Origin: Prasinococcaceae sp. CCMP 1430
Lineage: Eukaryota; Prasinodermophyta; Palmophyllophyceae; Prasinococcales; Prasinococcaceae
DNA: 21,131 nucleotides
Reading direction: 5' to 3'
Assembly: GCA_013416795.1 (NCBI GenBank)
Contig: RQSC01000006.1
Coordinates: forward strand, 233,282-254,412
A model generated the notes under the pieces. The model ran no database searches. It had not been told where the DNA came from and saw only the letters and a list, made by a program, of their open reading frames with translations. Made by a program: the position numbers and the translations under genes. Positions within the stretch are counted from its first letter, which is position 1. Each line of letters starts with the position of its first letter. This document shows, in pieces, positions 1 to 8,748 of the stretch.

Positions 1-2107
1 ACACCCTCCCCGGCAGCCCCGCCGCCGACGTCATCCTCCTCGACGGCATGCCCGACCCGACGGGCGCCACGCCCGACCTCACCCCGACGGGGAAGCCCTT
101 CGAGGCCGGCACGAGGGGCTTCTGGAAGGTGAGACTGCGAGGCGCTCGTGCCGCGTGTGTGTGCGTGTGTGTGTGCGTCTGTGTGTGATCACGTGTGTGT
201 AAGCGTGCGTGTGTGTGTGTGTGCGTGTGTGTGCGAATGCGTGCGTGTGTGTGTATACGTGTGTGTGTGTGTGTGTGCCATCGCGAGTGTGTATGTGCGT
301 GTGCATCAATGTGTGCGCGTGCGTGTCATATTGCGTCCCTATCTACCTTGCCATCATCCGCCTACATACCTACCGCCCCGCTCACACGCGCCCCTCATCC
401 GCCCCCTCCCACAGGACTACCCCAACATCAACGCGCTGGTGGCCGAGCTGGGCCTGAAGGAGTCGGAGGTCTTCACGCCGTTCACCGGCAGCGCGTTCTA
501 CTCCCCCGACGGCCTCGAGGCCACCGCGCCGGTGTTCGGCGACGCCGTGGAGCTGCCCAGCCCGCTGGGGCAGGTCTTCGCCACCTTCGAGAACTTCAAG
601 AGGCTCCCCGTGAGCGACCGCGCCACCATGGCGGGCCTGCTCGCCGCCATCCTCGACCTGTACCGCGACGAGGCCACCTTCGAGGCGTACGACGCCATGA
701 CCGCCGCGGAGCTCTTCGAGCGCTGTGGCCTCTCCAAGCGCCTCGTGGACGAGTTCGTCGCGCCCACGCTGCGCGTGGGGCTCTTCAAGGACCCCTCGGA
801 GCTCTCGGCGGCGGTGTCGATGGAGCTGCTGTACTACTACGCGCTGGCGCACCAGACGGCCTTCGACGTGCGCTGGATCAAGTCGAGGACCATCGCCGAG
901 AGCATCGTGGCGCCGCTGGCGGAGAGGCTCGTCGACAGGCACGCGCTCGACGTGCGCGGCGGCTGCTTCGTGACGGGGGTCGAGCTCGACGAGGCGACCG
1001 GCCAGGCGAGCGCGCTCACATACGTCGACACCAGGGAGAAGGACGCCGACGGCAAGGCCGCCGAGAGGCGGATCGAGGGGCTGAGCGGCGTGGTGCTGGC
1101 GCTGGGCTCCAAGGGCATGCGCGCGGTGGTGGGCGGCAGCCCTGCGCTCGCCGCGGCCGCCCCCGAGCTCGCGCGCGCCGCCGAGCTGGGCGGCATCGAC
1201 GTGGTGGCCGTGCGGCTGTGGCTCGACAGGTACGTGGACACGCTGGAGCCCGCCAACGTCTTCAGCCGCTTCGAGGGCCTGTGCGGCGCGGGCGGCACCT
1301 TCTTCATGCTCGACCAGCTGCAGAAGGACAGCGAGGAGCTGCTGTGGGGGGGGGAGGGCGAGGCGCCGCAGGGCTCGGTCCTGGCGTGCGACTTCTACGG
1401 CGCCGACAGGCTCATGGCGGAGCTCGACGACGAAGGCATCGTGGAGCTGCTGCTCAAGGAGCTGCTGCCCGCGGCGGTGCCCGCGTTCGAGGGGGCCAGC
1501 GCGGTGGACGCGCACGTGCGGCGCTACCCGGGCGCCGTGTCGTGGTTCTCGCCGGGGTCGTACGCCAAGCGGCCGCCGCTGCGCACCGCCGTGGGCAACG
1601 TGGTGTGCGCGGGCGACTGGGTGCGCATGGGAGAGCGCGAGCACGGCGCCAAGGGGCTCTGCCAGGTGAGGGGTTTTGCGCTTGCGTGTTGCTTGGGTGT
1701 GTGTGTGTGTATGTGTGTGTGCGCGCGTGTCTTGTGTGTACTCGATCGCACAAGCGCATACATGCACACACGCGCGCGTGCACGTCCACTGAGGCTCACG
1801 CGTGTGTGAGTGTGCACTTGCGGCATTGTACGCCATCGCTGACGTCTCGCCTGACCTCTCGCTCGCACACACACACACCACCCGCACGCGTTCTAACTCG
1901 TAGGAGCGTGCGTACGTGTGCGGCATCGAGGCTGCCAACGCGCTGCTTCGCTCGTGTGCGGCGGGGCCCGCGGGGCTGCGCGCGGCGCCCCACGCCGTGC
2001 TGCCCGTGCGCGACGACGAGCCGCAGGTGGTGCTCGGCAGGCAGCTCAACAAGGCGCTCGCAGAGGCGGTCGCGCCGCTGGGGATCAAGCCGCCGTGGCT
2101 GGCGTAA
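1..2107 (+). CDS. FAD-dependent amine oxidase, zeta-carotene/phytoene desaturase-like (5' partial)
   Basis: Three exons are visible: up to 128 (codons begin at 3), 415-1665 and 1904-2107 (TAA), joined in phase 0 by GT-AG introns at 129-414 and 1666-1903. The roughly 527 visible residues follow the zeta-carotene desaturase order: a GTRGFWK-DYPNINALV segment after the missing dinucleotide-binding region, then SPLGQVFATFENFKRLP, a YDAMTAAELF helix, VAPTLRVGLF, a YYYALAHQ helix, and a C-terminal FAD-contact block with AGDWVRMGE, KGLCQ and ERAYVCGIEAAN. The last block is rebuilt only by the 1666-1903 splice, which supports that intron. Known for the family: FAD-dependent desaturation or oxidation, usually of carotenoids in plastids. 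The N-terminal GxGxxG and any targeting peptide lie left of the window. The real substrate is unknown, because algae carry several paralogues of this family. It is convergent with the LRR gene. Confidence 0.85.
129..414 (+). repeat. GT-microsatellite intron of the amine-oxidase gene
   Basis: This 286-nt intron begins GTGAGACT after an AAG codon and ends CCCACAG before GAC TAC. From about 152 to 330 it is almost pure imperfect (GT)n with GC interruptions. Then comes a C-rich, pyrimidine-rich stretch before the acceptor. Removing it joins GFWK to DYPNIN without a frame change. Confidence 0.75.
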
Positions 2108-2221
2108 CGCGCGCTCGCGTGTGCTGGGATGCTGCGATGCGGCAGGGGCTCAGCGGCGACAACATTGAAGGCAAGAACTTATGGGTGTCCCTCTCGGTGT
2201 CTGCTATCGGCTCAGAAGTCT

Positions 2222-2881
2222 CTAGTGCTGCTTGCGCTTGCCCAAGATCTTGAGTTGAATATCCAGCATCCCATGAGCCTTGTTGTGCTCGAGCGCCTCG
2301 GCAAGCAGTTTTGCGCCCTCTGCGCCTGTCGAGTCGCAACTCAGATTCAGCGACGTAAGCGTGTCGTGGCGCTCGAGCTCCTCCGCCAGCCGCTTGGTGT
2401 CCCCGCTGCCGATCAACTTACCTACCTGGCGCAGCTTGTTGCGGTTGAGCGCCTCCTCCAGTCGCTTTGTATACTCGTCGCCGATCGAGTTATAGCTCAG
2501 ATCCAGCTCCGTGAGCGTGTTATTTCGCTCCAGCGCCTCGGCCAACCGCTTGGCGCCCTCGTCGCCGACTGGGTTATAGCTCAGATCCAGTACCGTGAGT
2601 GTGTTGTTTCGCTCCAGCGCCTCGGCCAACCGTTTGGCGCCCTCGTCGTCGATCGAGTTGAAGCTCAGATCCAGTGCCGTGAGTGTGTGGCTGCACTTGA
2701 GCGACTCAGCCAGCCATTTGGCGCCATCGGCATTGATCGATTCACTGGTGAGAGACAGGTCCGTGATTGTTCCGTGGTGCCCGAGCGACTTGACGAGCCA
2801 CGCCGCACCCTTGTCGTCGCCGGCCGACCTCGTCGCCAGATCCTCCCACGCCTCCCCCTCTTCGTCCGCCGAGGCGTTCAT
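2222..2881 (-). CDS. Leucine-rich repeat protein, RNI/NLRC3-like repeats
   Basis: This is an intronless 219-codon frame starting at the ATG at 2881 (MNASADEEGEAW) and ending at TAG 2222-2224. The frame is open upstream to a GTG at 2914, which I do not use as a start. After about 20 acidic residues come six 28-residue repeats of the type NNTLTxLDLSYNxxGDEGAKRLAEALER, the ribonuclease-inhibitor-like LRR subfamily. The fifth unit (beginning NKLRQVGK) is 24 residues and degenerate, and the tail ends in GKRKQH. No signal peptide, membrane segment or effector domain is seen, so a cytosolic protein-binding role is the most that can be inferred. Base composition looks less GC-rich than the neighbouring exons by eye, and there are no GT/CA introns, which fits a recently duplicated or separately acquired repeat gene. 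An upstream non-coding or coding exon cannot be excluded. Confidence 0.8.
   Translation of the reverse strand: MNASADEEGEAWEDLATRSAGDDKGAAWLVKSLGHHGTITDLSLTSESINADGAKWLAESLKCSHTLTALDLSFNSIDDEGAKRLAEALERNNTLTVLDLSYNPVGDEGAKRLAEALERNNTLTELDLSYNSIGDEYTKRLEEALNRNKLRQVGKLIGSGDTKRLAEELERHDTLTSLNLSCDSTGAEGAKLLAEALEHNKAHGMLDIQLKILGKRKQH
2441..2692 (-). repeat. Three near-identical 84-bp tandem units inside the LRR gene
   Basis: The core of the LRR gene is three consecutive 84-bp units encoding 28-residue repeats. Two of them are almost identical at DNA level: the stretch starting CGCTCCAGCGCCTCGGCC recurs at about 2528 and 2612. Such DNA-level similarity indicates recent duplication or gene conversion of repeat units. 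Confidence 0.8.
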
Positions 2882-3275
2882 CGCTTCTACACGAGGCTGT
2901 GCCGCACGCAGCACGACGGGCGCGCCCCTCAGGCCGCCAATCCAGCCAGGCAGTCACTGATGCTCCCCTCAGGCGCACCGCTCGCCAAAAAAACGCGCAC
3001 GTGTGCCCGCGCGCCACAGAAAAGCGCACACGCGCGCACGCGCACACACGTGCACGCCCACGCGCCAGTCCCTGCACTCGCGCTCGCCAGCCCAGCCGAC
3101 GCCGGGCGACCACACCCCGCCCTCCCCCCCTTCCTCGACCCCTCACCCCCCCCGCGCACCCCGCGCGTGCCTGCGTGCGCGCCGCGCCCGCACACTGGCA
3201 CCCCGCTGGCGGAAAAAAACCTTGTTGCGCGCCGCTGGGTGTCGGGTTTAGCACGCGCACGCACACACACACACA

Positions 3276-3315
<40 letters not shown>

Positions 3316-3358
3316 CAGTACGCCACACATCGCGCTCTGCGGGGCTCGCGCACACGCC
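2882..3358. other. Divergent spacer between LRR and LarC-like genes
   Basis: This 477-bp spacer separates two divergently transcribed genes, so it should hold both promoters. It is C-rich and CA-rich, with no convincing TATA box. Visible elements are two A7 runs in CGCC/GGCGG context (about 2983-2995 and 3205-3219) and a CA array at 3261-3311. Frames open across it are repeat-driven and show no protein-like sequence. Confidence 0.55.
3261..3311. repeat. (CA)n microsatellite upstream of the LarC-like gene
   Basis: This is a nearly perfect AC dinucleotide array of about 50 bp, interrupted by one CGCG near 3277. It lies about 50 bp before the proposed LarC start codon. Confidence 0.9.
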
Positions 3359-5139
3359 ATGGCGGCGGTGGCAGCGCCCTCGACAGGTGGCTACGCACAT
3401 GTAGGCGCTCGCCCGCGCGCGCGCACGCACGCAAACGCGCGCGCGCGGACGAGCGCCTACACGCACGCACACGCGGAGGAGCGCGACAGCAGCGCGGCAG
3501 ATGGCAACGCCGCCTCCCCAACCCACGACTCCGCCGCGTTCTACCGCCGCAACCCCGAGCTCCCCCGCCGCGGCGTCTTCTCCGGCGGCACGGTCTTCCT
3601 CGACGCGGCCAACTGCGGCGTGGCGGGCGACATGCTGCTCGCGGCGCTGCTCGACTGCGGCGCGCCGCTGCGCGTCGTCGAGGCGGCGCTCGCCGCCACG
3701 CCGCTGCGGAAAGAGGGCGTGCGCGTGGAGTGCGCGCGGTCCCTCGCGCAGTCGGGGGTGGATGCCGCGAGGGTCATCGTGCGCGTAGGGAAGGAGGCGG
3801 AAGGAGAGGTGCGTGCGTGTGCGCGCGCGCATGCAGACAGGGAGGGGCGGACATGCGTGCGCACGTGCTGACGCACAAGCGCGGACAATCACACACACGC
3901 ATGCGCACACACACACACACAGAACGCGGGCGCGGCAAGCGCATCTCCGCCCGAGCGCGACTACGCGGCCATCCGCGCGATGCTCGATGCCGTGCCCGTC
4001 CTCGAGGACGCCGACTTGGACGACCTCGACGACGTCGACGGTGCTGACGTCGACGTGGTGGACATGGTGGACTTCATCGGCGACCTCGACGCGCACGCAC
4101 ACACGCACGGGCACACACACGGGCACGAAGATGTGCACGCACACGCGCACACGCACACGCACGCGGAGGGACACATCCACACACACACGCATACACATAC
4201 ACACACGCACGCAGACTCACGCACACACGCACGCGCGGACACGTACGCGCGCACACGCGCGCGCCGCGGCGGCCGCGCGGGCATGACCGCCGGCGCGCTG
4301 GCCCTCGCGCGCGGCGCCTTCGCGCGGCTGGCGCGGGCCGAGGCGCGCGTGCACGGCATCGCCGACGCGGACGAGGTGCGTCTTAGCTTACACAAACTCT
4401 CTCTCTCACACACGCTCACACGCATCTGAAGCATTTGCTGATACGCACACCATTCACACACACTCGCACACACGAACATGCGATACGCACAGGTGCGCTT
4501 CCACGAGGTCGGGTGCGCGGACTCCATCGCCGACGTGCTGGGCGCGGCGGCGGCGCTCGACTACCTCGGCGCGACGCACGTCGTGCCGTCGCCGCTGCCA
4601 GTGGGAAGGCGGCCCATACTCGGTGCGTGCGCGTACGCGTGTGTGTGTTCGTGTACGGACACGCACGCGCACGCACACACACACTGATGGCCAAACACGT
4701 GTCGGCGCGCTGACACGCGCTGGTGCACACACACACGCACAAACGCAGGCGCCGCCCACGGTCCGCTGCCCAACCCTCCCCCGGCCACCCTGGCGCTGCT
4801 CGCCGAGGCGGGCCTGCCGACGTTCTCCGCGGGGGGCGTTGAGGTGCGTGCGTGAGTGCGTGCGTGAGTGTGCGTGCATGTGTGTGTGAGGTGAGCGCGC
4901 GCGTGCGTGCATGCGCTCGCCAGCTGACCATCGCGGACGCACATGCTCTCAAGGTTGGCGAGCTCGTCACGCCCACCGGCGCGTGCCTCGTCGCCGAGGC
5001 CGCCACGGAGCGCGCGGCGGCGTGGCCTGCGGGGGGATTCGTCGCCGAGCGCGTCGGCTACGGCGCGGGCTCGCGGAGGGTGGCAGGGCGCGCCAACCTC
5101 TTCGCGGTGGTCGTTGGGAGGCGCGTGGGAGGCGTCTGA
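3359..5139 (+). CDS. larC: LarC-like nickel-pincer cofactor insertion protein (DUF111), LarC1 part only
   Basis: Exons: 3359-3808, 3923-4375, 4493-4622, 4749-4843 and 4954-5139 (TGA), giving about 437 residues. The start at 3359 has a good context (gccATGg). Family blocks in order: [20 protein letters not shown] (residues about 82-101, LarC start), [69 protein letters not shown], and [17 protein letters not shown]. Known for LarC: CTP-dependent insertion of nickel into the pyridinium-bisthiocarboxylate mononucleotide cofactor of lactate racemase and relatives. Odd features: an Asp-rich then His-rich insertion at about residues 175-270, and no LarC2 domain after GRANLF, where bacterial LarC continues. 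The stretch 3387-3500 (114 nt, GT...CAG, a multiple of three) may be a further intron, which would shorten the N-terminus to 399 residues total. The fourth acceptor could also be 4923, adding ten residues. Confidence 0.85.
4091..4264 (+). repeat. CA-rich tract read as His/Thr-rich protein inside LarC-like exon 2
   Basis: An imperfect (CA)n tract lies inside the open exon 2 frame. Because CAC-ACA reads His-Thr, it encodes about 19 histidines within some 45 residues ([15 protein letters not shown]-like, then HTHTHTH), followed by an Arg/Thr/Ala run. It is preceded by an acidic run ([19 protein letters not shown]). The frame stays open throughout and LarC homology resumes at [13 protein letters not shown] (4283). 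An unrecognised in-frame intron (acceptor possible at 4213-4214) is the alternative. Confidence 0.65.
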
Positions 5140-5387
5140 GTGAATGCGTGTGTTGGTGTGCATCTGTACGTTTGTGCATCCGGGCACATGTATACACACA
5201 CGCGCACGCGCGTTCTGCGTCTCCTTCGTGCATGACGCGCCGTGCGTTACCTCTACTTAGCGCAAGCGCGCGCGCGTCTGCGCGCGTGTGCGTGTTGATG
5301 CGCACGCGAGTGTGTCCGCACGTGTGTACGTGTACGTGTGTGTGTGTGTTTTGGTACACACGCACACACGCACGCAAGCAACCACAC
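5140..5387. other. Convergent spacer between LarC-like gene and CFAP52
   Basis: This 248-bp spacer lies between the stop codons of two converging genes. It is made mostly of imperfect GT then CA runs, for example about 5330-5350 and 5356-5375. No gene is seen. In particular, nothing resembles the missing LarC2 domain. Confidence 0.6.
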
Positions 5388-8300
5388 TCAAGCCGCCTTG
5401 TTGGCCCACAGGAAGACTCCCCCCTCGGCGCCCACGCTGACGATGGTCTGCTGGTCGGGGGAGATCCTCACGCGCTGCACGGCGCCCGAGTGGCCCTCGC
5501 CCACAGCCTTGGGCACGCCCTCGTCGTAGCCGTACAGCCTGCGTGTGTGTGTGTCAATGTGTGTGTGAATGCGTGTGTGCGTGCGTCAGATGTGCATGTG
5601 CACGCATGAGTCTGCGCACAAGAGCGCTCGCGTGCGCCTGCGTCCGCGTTGGCCGCGCCCCACGCACTTGACCAGCCTGTCTGAGCCCGCGCACACGAAG
5701 CTCTCGCCGTCGGCGGACACCGCGAGGGCGTTCACCGCGGCTTCCTCTGATCCGTCGACGATGCGGATGGCCTGCGTGGGACACGTGCGCGCGTGCGAGC
5801 GTCAGATGTGCGTGCGCATGCGCGAGTCAGGGCAAGCGTGCGCGTGCGCGCGTGTGCATGTCTACCTGCTCCACGTACCTGCCCGTCGAAGGCGTCCCAG
5901 TAGGTGACCTTGCGGTCGGCGCCCGTGGTGAGCAGCTGCGACTCGTCGGGGTGGTAGGCAATCTCGGTGAAATTGGTGCTCGCGAGTAGGCTGGTGTTGC
6001 GCCTGAGGCACCGTGTATCCCGCGTGTGAGTGAGTGCGCGCGTGTGCGCGTATGTTTGTGCGAGGGTATGCGCGTGCGTCAGATGCGCGCGCGTCCTACG
6101 TGCGCGTGCACATGCGTGTGTGCGCAGGAGAGCGCTTTGGGGAAGCGCGGGCGTGCTCGCGCGCCTGACGCACCTCAGGCGCCCCATGTCCCACACGATG
6201 CAGCTGCCGTCGCTGCTCGCCGAGGCGAACTCGCTCCCCGACGGCCTCACGACGATGCTGGTGACGCGCGCCTTGTGCTCCCTCATCGACGCCACCATCG
6301 AGCGGCTCTGCGGGCCTATGCGCCATACGCGCACGAGGCCCTCGCCGCCCCCCGACAGCACGCGCGCGCAGTCGGACGTCGTGGCGAGCGCCGTCACGCC
6401 GCCCGAGTGGGCGTCGTGCACCTTGTGCGTACGCGCGTGCGCGCGCGCGTATGTGTGGGCACGCGTGTGTGTACGCGCGTCAGACGCGCGGGCGCAAGTG
6501 TGTGTATGCGCAGAAAGGTGTAGGCGTTCGTCCGTGTGCGTGGCGTACGCGCGCGCGCAACGTGCACCTCCGCAGAGCGCGCGCGTGTGTGTGCGTGCCG
6601 TGCCTGCGCGTACCTCGTACAGCAGCTTGCCCGTCTGTGGGCCGTAGGCGCGGATCTTGCCGTCCGACCAGCCGCTGAGGATGCTCCCGCCGTCGGGCAT
6701 GAACGTCACGCAGAGGCACTCGGCGCCGGCCACACGCACGCGCAGCAGCTCGCGAAGCTCGCGTGCGTGCCACACGCGCACCTGTATATGTGTGTGTGTG
6801 ATGCGTCAGATGTGTGCGCGTACGTGCGTGTCTGCGCAGAAGGGGCGCGCGCGCGCGTGTGCTCTCGCCCCACGCACCTCCTCGCCCGCGCACGTGGCGA
6901 AGACCTCCGAGAACCCCGCGGGGAACGCCGCGTCGTTCACGCGCGCGAAGTGGCACGTCTGCAGCAGCTCCGCGCCGAGGCCCGCCGCGGCGGTGTACGA
7001 CACCACGTACACGGCGCACTTTGACGTGCCCACCAAGAACGTGAAGGCGTCGTCCCCCGACATCGATAAGGGCACCATCGATGTGACGCGCTCCTCGCTC
7101 GCCTGGTGTGTGTGTATTTGTATGTGGTGTGTGTGTGTGTGTGTGTGTATGCAAGAGGGCGCGCAGACGTGTAAGTGCACGTCTCCGATATCATATCCAC
7201 TGCTACGGTATCTCCGTGGTGCATGAGTCGTCGATGGCGATCAGACCCACGCTCACACACACACGTGCGCACGCGGTGCGCACCTTGTTGAGCTTGCACT
7301 GGCACCTGACGGAGAGCGTCGTCGGGTCCATCAGCGCCACCACGCCGTCGCCCGTGCCGACGAGGAGCTCGCCGGTGGGCGCGAGCGCGGTGCACTCGAC
7401 GCCCTACGACATGCGTGTGTTCGTGTGTGCGTGTGTTCGTGTGTTCGTGTGTGTGTGCGTGTGCAGGAGAGAGGGCAATACAGCGCGTGCGCATGCGCGT
7501 GCGTGTGTGCCAGTGCGCGCGTACGTGTGAGCGGGCGAGTGCGGACGCGCGTGTGCGTGCACGCGCGTGTGCGTGTGTACAGATTCGTGTGCACACGCGT
7601 GAACGTGCGTGTATGCGCGAGCACACACGCGCACCTTTGAGAAGGGCCTCCTCGGCCCCGCCGCCTTGAAGAGCGCCGTGCGCAGCGACACCTTGAGCAC
7701 GTCGCCCGACACCGAGCCAAAGTAGGCGTACTCGTCGTCCGCGGAGAGCGCCACGGACTTGCACTCGCGCACGCACTGGCCCATTTTGCACTCGCGCATC
7801 TGCGTGCGCGCGGACAACACGCACACGCGCGAGCGCGAGCGCGCACGCGCGCGCGCGCACGTTGTATGTGTGTCAGCGTGGCGAGGGAGTGCGATTGATC
7901 GACGGATCGGAGCAGGTAGTTATGCTCGCACACGAACAGGCGCGCACACCCAACACACACACACACTCAACACACACGCACCTTCAGCTTGCGGTTCTGC
8001 GGGTCGAAGTCCCACGTGGCGAGGTTGTCCTTCCCCGCGGTGACGAGCCTGTGCGGGTCGTTGTTCAGGAACTTGACGCTGGTGGTGAGCTCGCGCGAGG
8101 TGGGCGAGCCGCACACGGGCGTGCCGGACTCCACCTCCCACACGACGAGGCTCTTGTCGTCCTGGCCGCCCAGCGACGCCAGGTAGCGCTCGTCGCAGCT
8201 GAACGAGAGGGACTGCACGCGCACCTTGTGGAGCGCCAGGCGGTGCAGGAGGGAGCGGCTGCGGAGGTCCCACACGATGACGTCCGCGGCGAAGCCCATG

Positions 8301-8748
8301 TGCGTCACCTGGTCGAGGTTGGTGCGCGCGAGCACGTCAGCGTCGGCAGGGTGTGGTCGTGTCTGTGCGTGTGTGTGTGTGTGGGGGGGGGGGGGGTCGC
8401 ATGCCCGCGCATGCACACAATACACGCACACACACTGACACACACACATGCGCACACGCGCACACATACGCATACGCAACTGCGCGAACACACACGCGCA
8501 CGCACGCTCACACACACCTGCCCTGTTGCGAGGAACCTCCCCGATGGCGAGATGGCGAGGCAGGAGACGTCGTCCCCGTGCCCTCTGAGGAACTCCTGCG
8601 GCCCGTCGCCGGCGAGCGTCGCGAGCACGATCGTGCTGCCGAGCGGGTACACGAGCGCGGCGGAGGCGGCGTCGAGGACGAGGCCCTCGCGCACGCCGCC
8701 GCCGAAGCCGATGACGCCGCGGAGCTCGAGCGCCGCCGCATCGGCCAT
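5388..8748 (-). CDS. CFAP52: Cilia- and flagella-associated protein 52 (CFAP52/WDR16), WD40 protein
   Basis: Ten exons (minus strand): 8748-8518, 8308-7982, 7799-7635, 7403-7284, 7102-6878, 6781-6614, 6421-6174, 6002-5879, 5771-5668, 5538-5388 (TGA). They join in frame to 620 residues, the length of human CFAP52. Start MADAAALELRGVIGFGGGV matches the family N-terminus (LRGVIGFGG). Further family blocks: DVSCLAISPSGRFLATGQ-VTHMGF across splice 1, LGGQDDKSLVVWEVESG, FATCAGEE-VRVWHARELRELL, GWSDGKIRAYGPQTGKLLYE, ATTSDCARVLSGGGEGLVRVW, DGSCIVWDMGRL, TTGADRKVTYWDAFDG and GHSGAVQRVRI. Known: CFAP52 is a two-propeller WD40 protein inside axonemal doublet microtubules needed for ciliary motility. This implies the organism builds motile flagella. 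Introns are 96-231 nt; seven of nine are phase 0. The gene is head to head with the EF-hand gene. Confidence 0.97.
5583..5620 (-). repeat. Intron module copy in CFAP52 intron 9
   Basis: On the + strand, GCGTCAGATG begins at 5583 and TCTGCGCACA begins at 5611, 28 nt later. On the transcript strand the first block reads CATCTGACGC, a good branch-point candidate (CTGAC) about 45 nt before the acceptor. The same two blocks at the same spacing occur in introns 5 and 6. Confidence 0.7.
6477..6514 (-). repeat. Intron module copy in CFAP52 intron 6
   Basis: On the + strand, GCGTCAGACG begins at 6477 and TATGCGCAGA begins at 6505, spaced 28 nt as in introns 5 and 9. The transcript strand reads CGTCTGACGC, containing a candidate CTGAC branch point. 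Confidence 0.7.
6803..6840 (-). repeat. Intron module copy in CFAP52 intron 5
   Basis: On the + strand, GCGTCAGATG begins at 6803 and TCTGCGCAGA begins at 6831, spaced 28 nt. The transcript strand reads CATCTGACGC about 22 nt before the acceptor at 6782. Looser copies lie in intron 7 (6076 and 6119, spacing 43) and intron 8 (5799, second block degenerate). Confidence 0.7.
8383..8396 (-). repeat. G14 (C14 in the transcript) in CFAP52 intron 1
   Basis: A run of 14 G on the + strand directly follows a (GT)n run. In the CFAP52 transcript it is a C14 polypyrimidine run sitting between a GT-rich 5' half and a CA-rich 3' half of the intron. Confidence 0.85.

Noticed and set aside
79-309. His/Thr-rich and Val/Cys-rich frames here and at many other CA/GT tracts
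   Set aside because: These are dinucleotide repeats that stay open in all frames; they show no protein-like variation. Only the LarC tract is kept, because homology flanks it in the same frame.
382-2088. 568-codon minus-strand frame across the amine-oxidase gene
   Set aside because: It is an antisense shadow and runs through GT/CA introns. Its product is low-complexity, and the + strand shows clear desaturase-like homology.
4924-4953. Acceptor at 4923 as the main boundary of LarC exon 5
   Set aside because: It would insert ten residues into a conserved joint and leave a CTGAC branch-like motif in coding DNA. Acceptor 4953 fits the family better; 4923 is kept only as an alternative.
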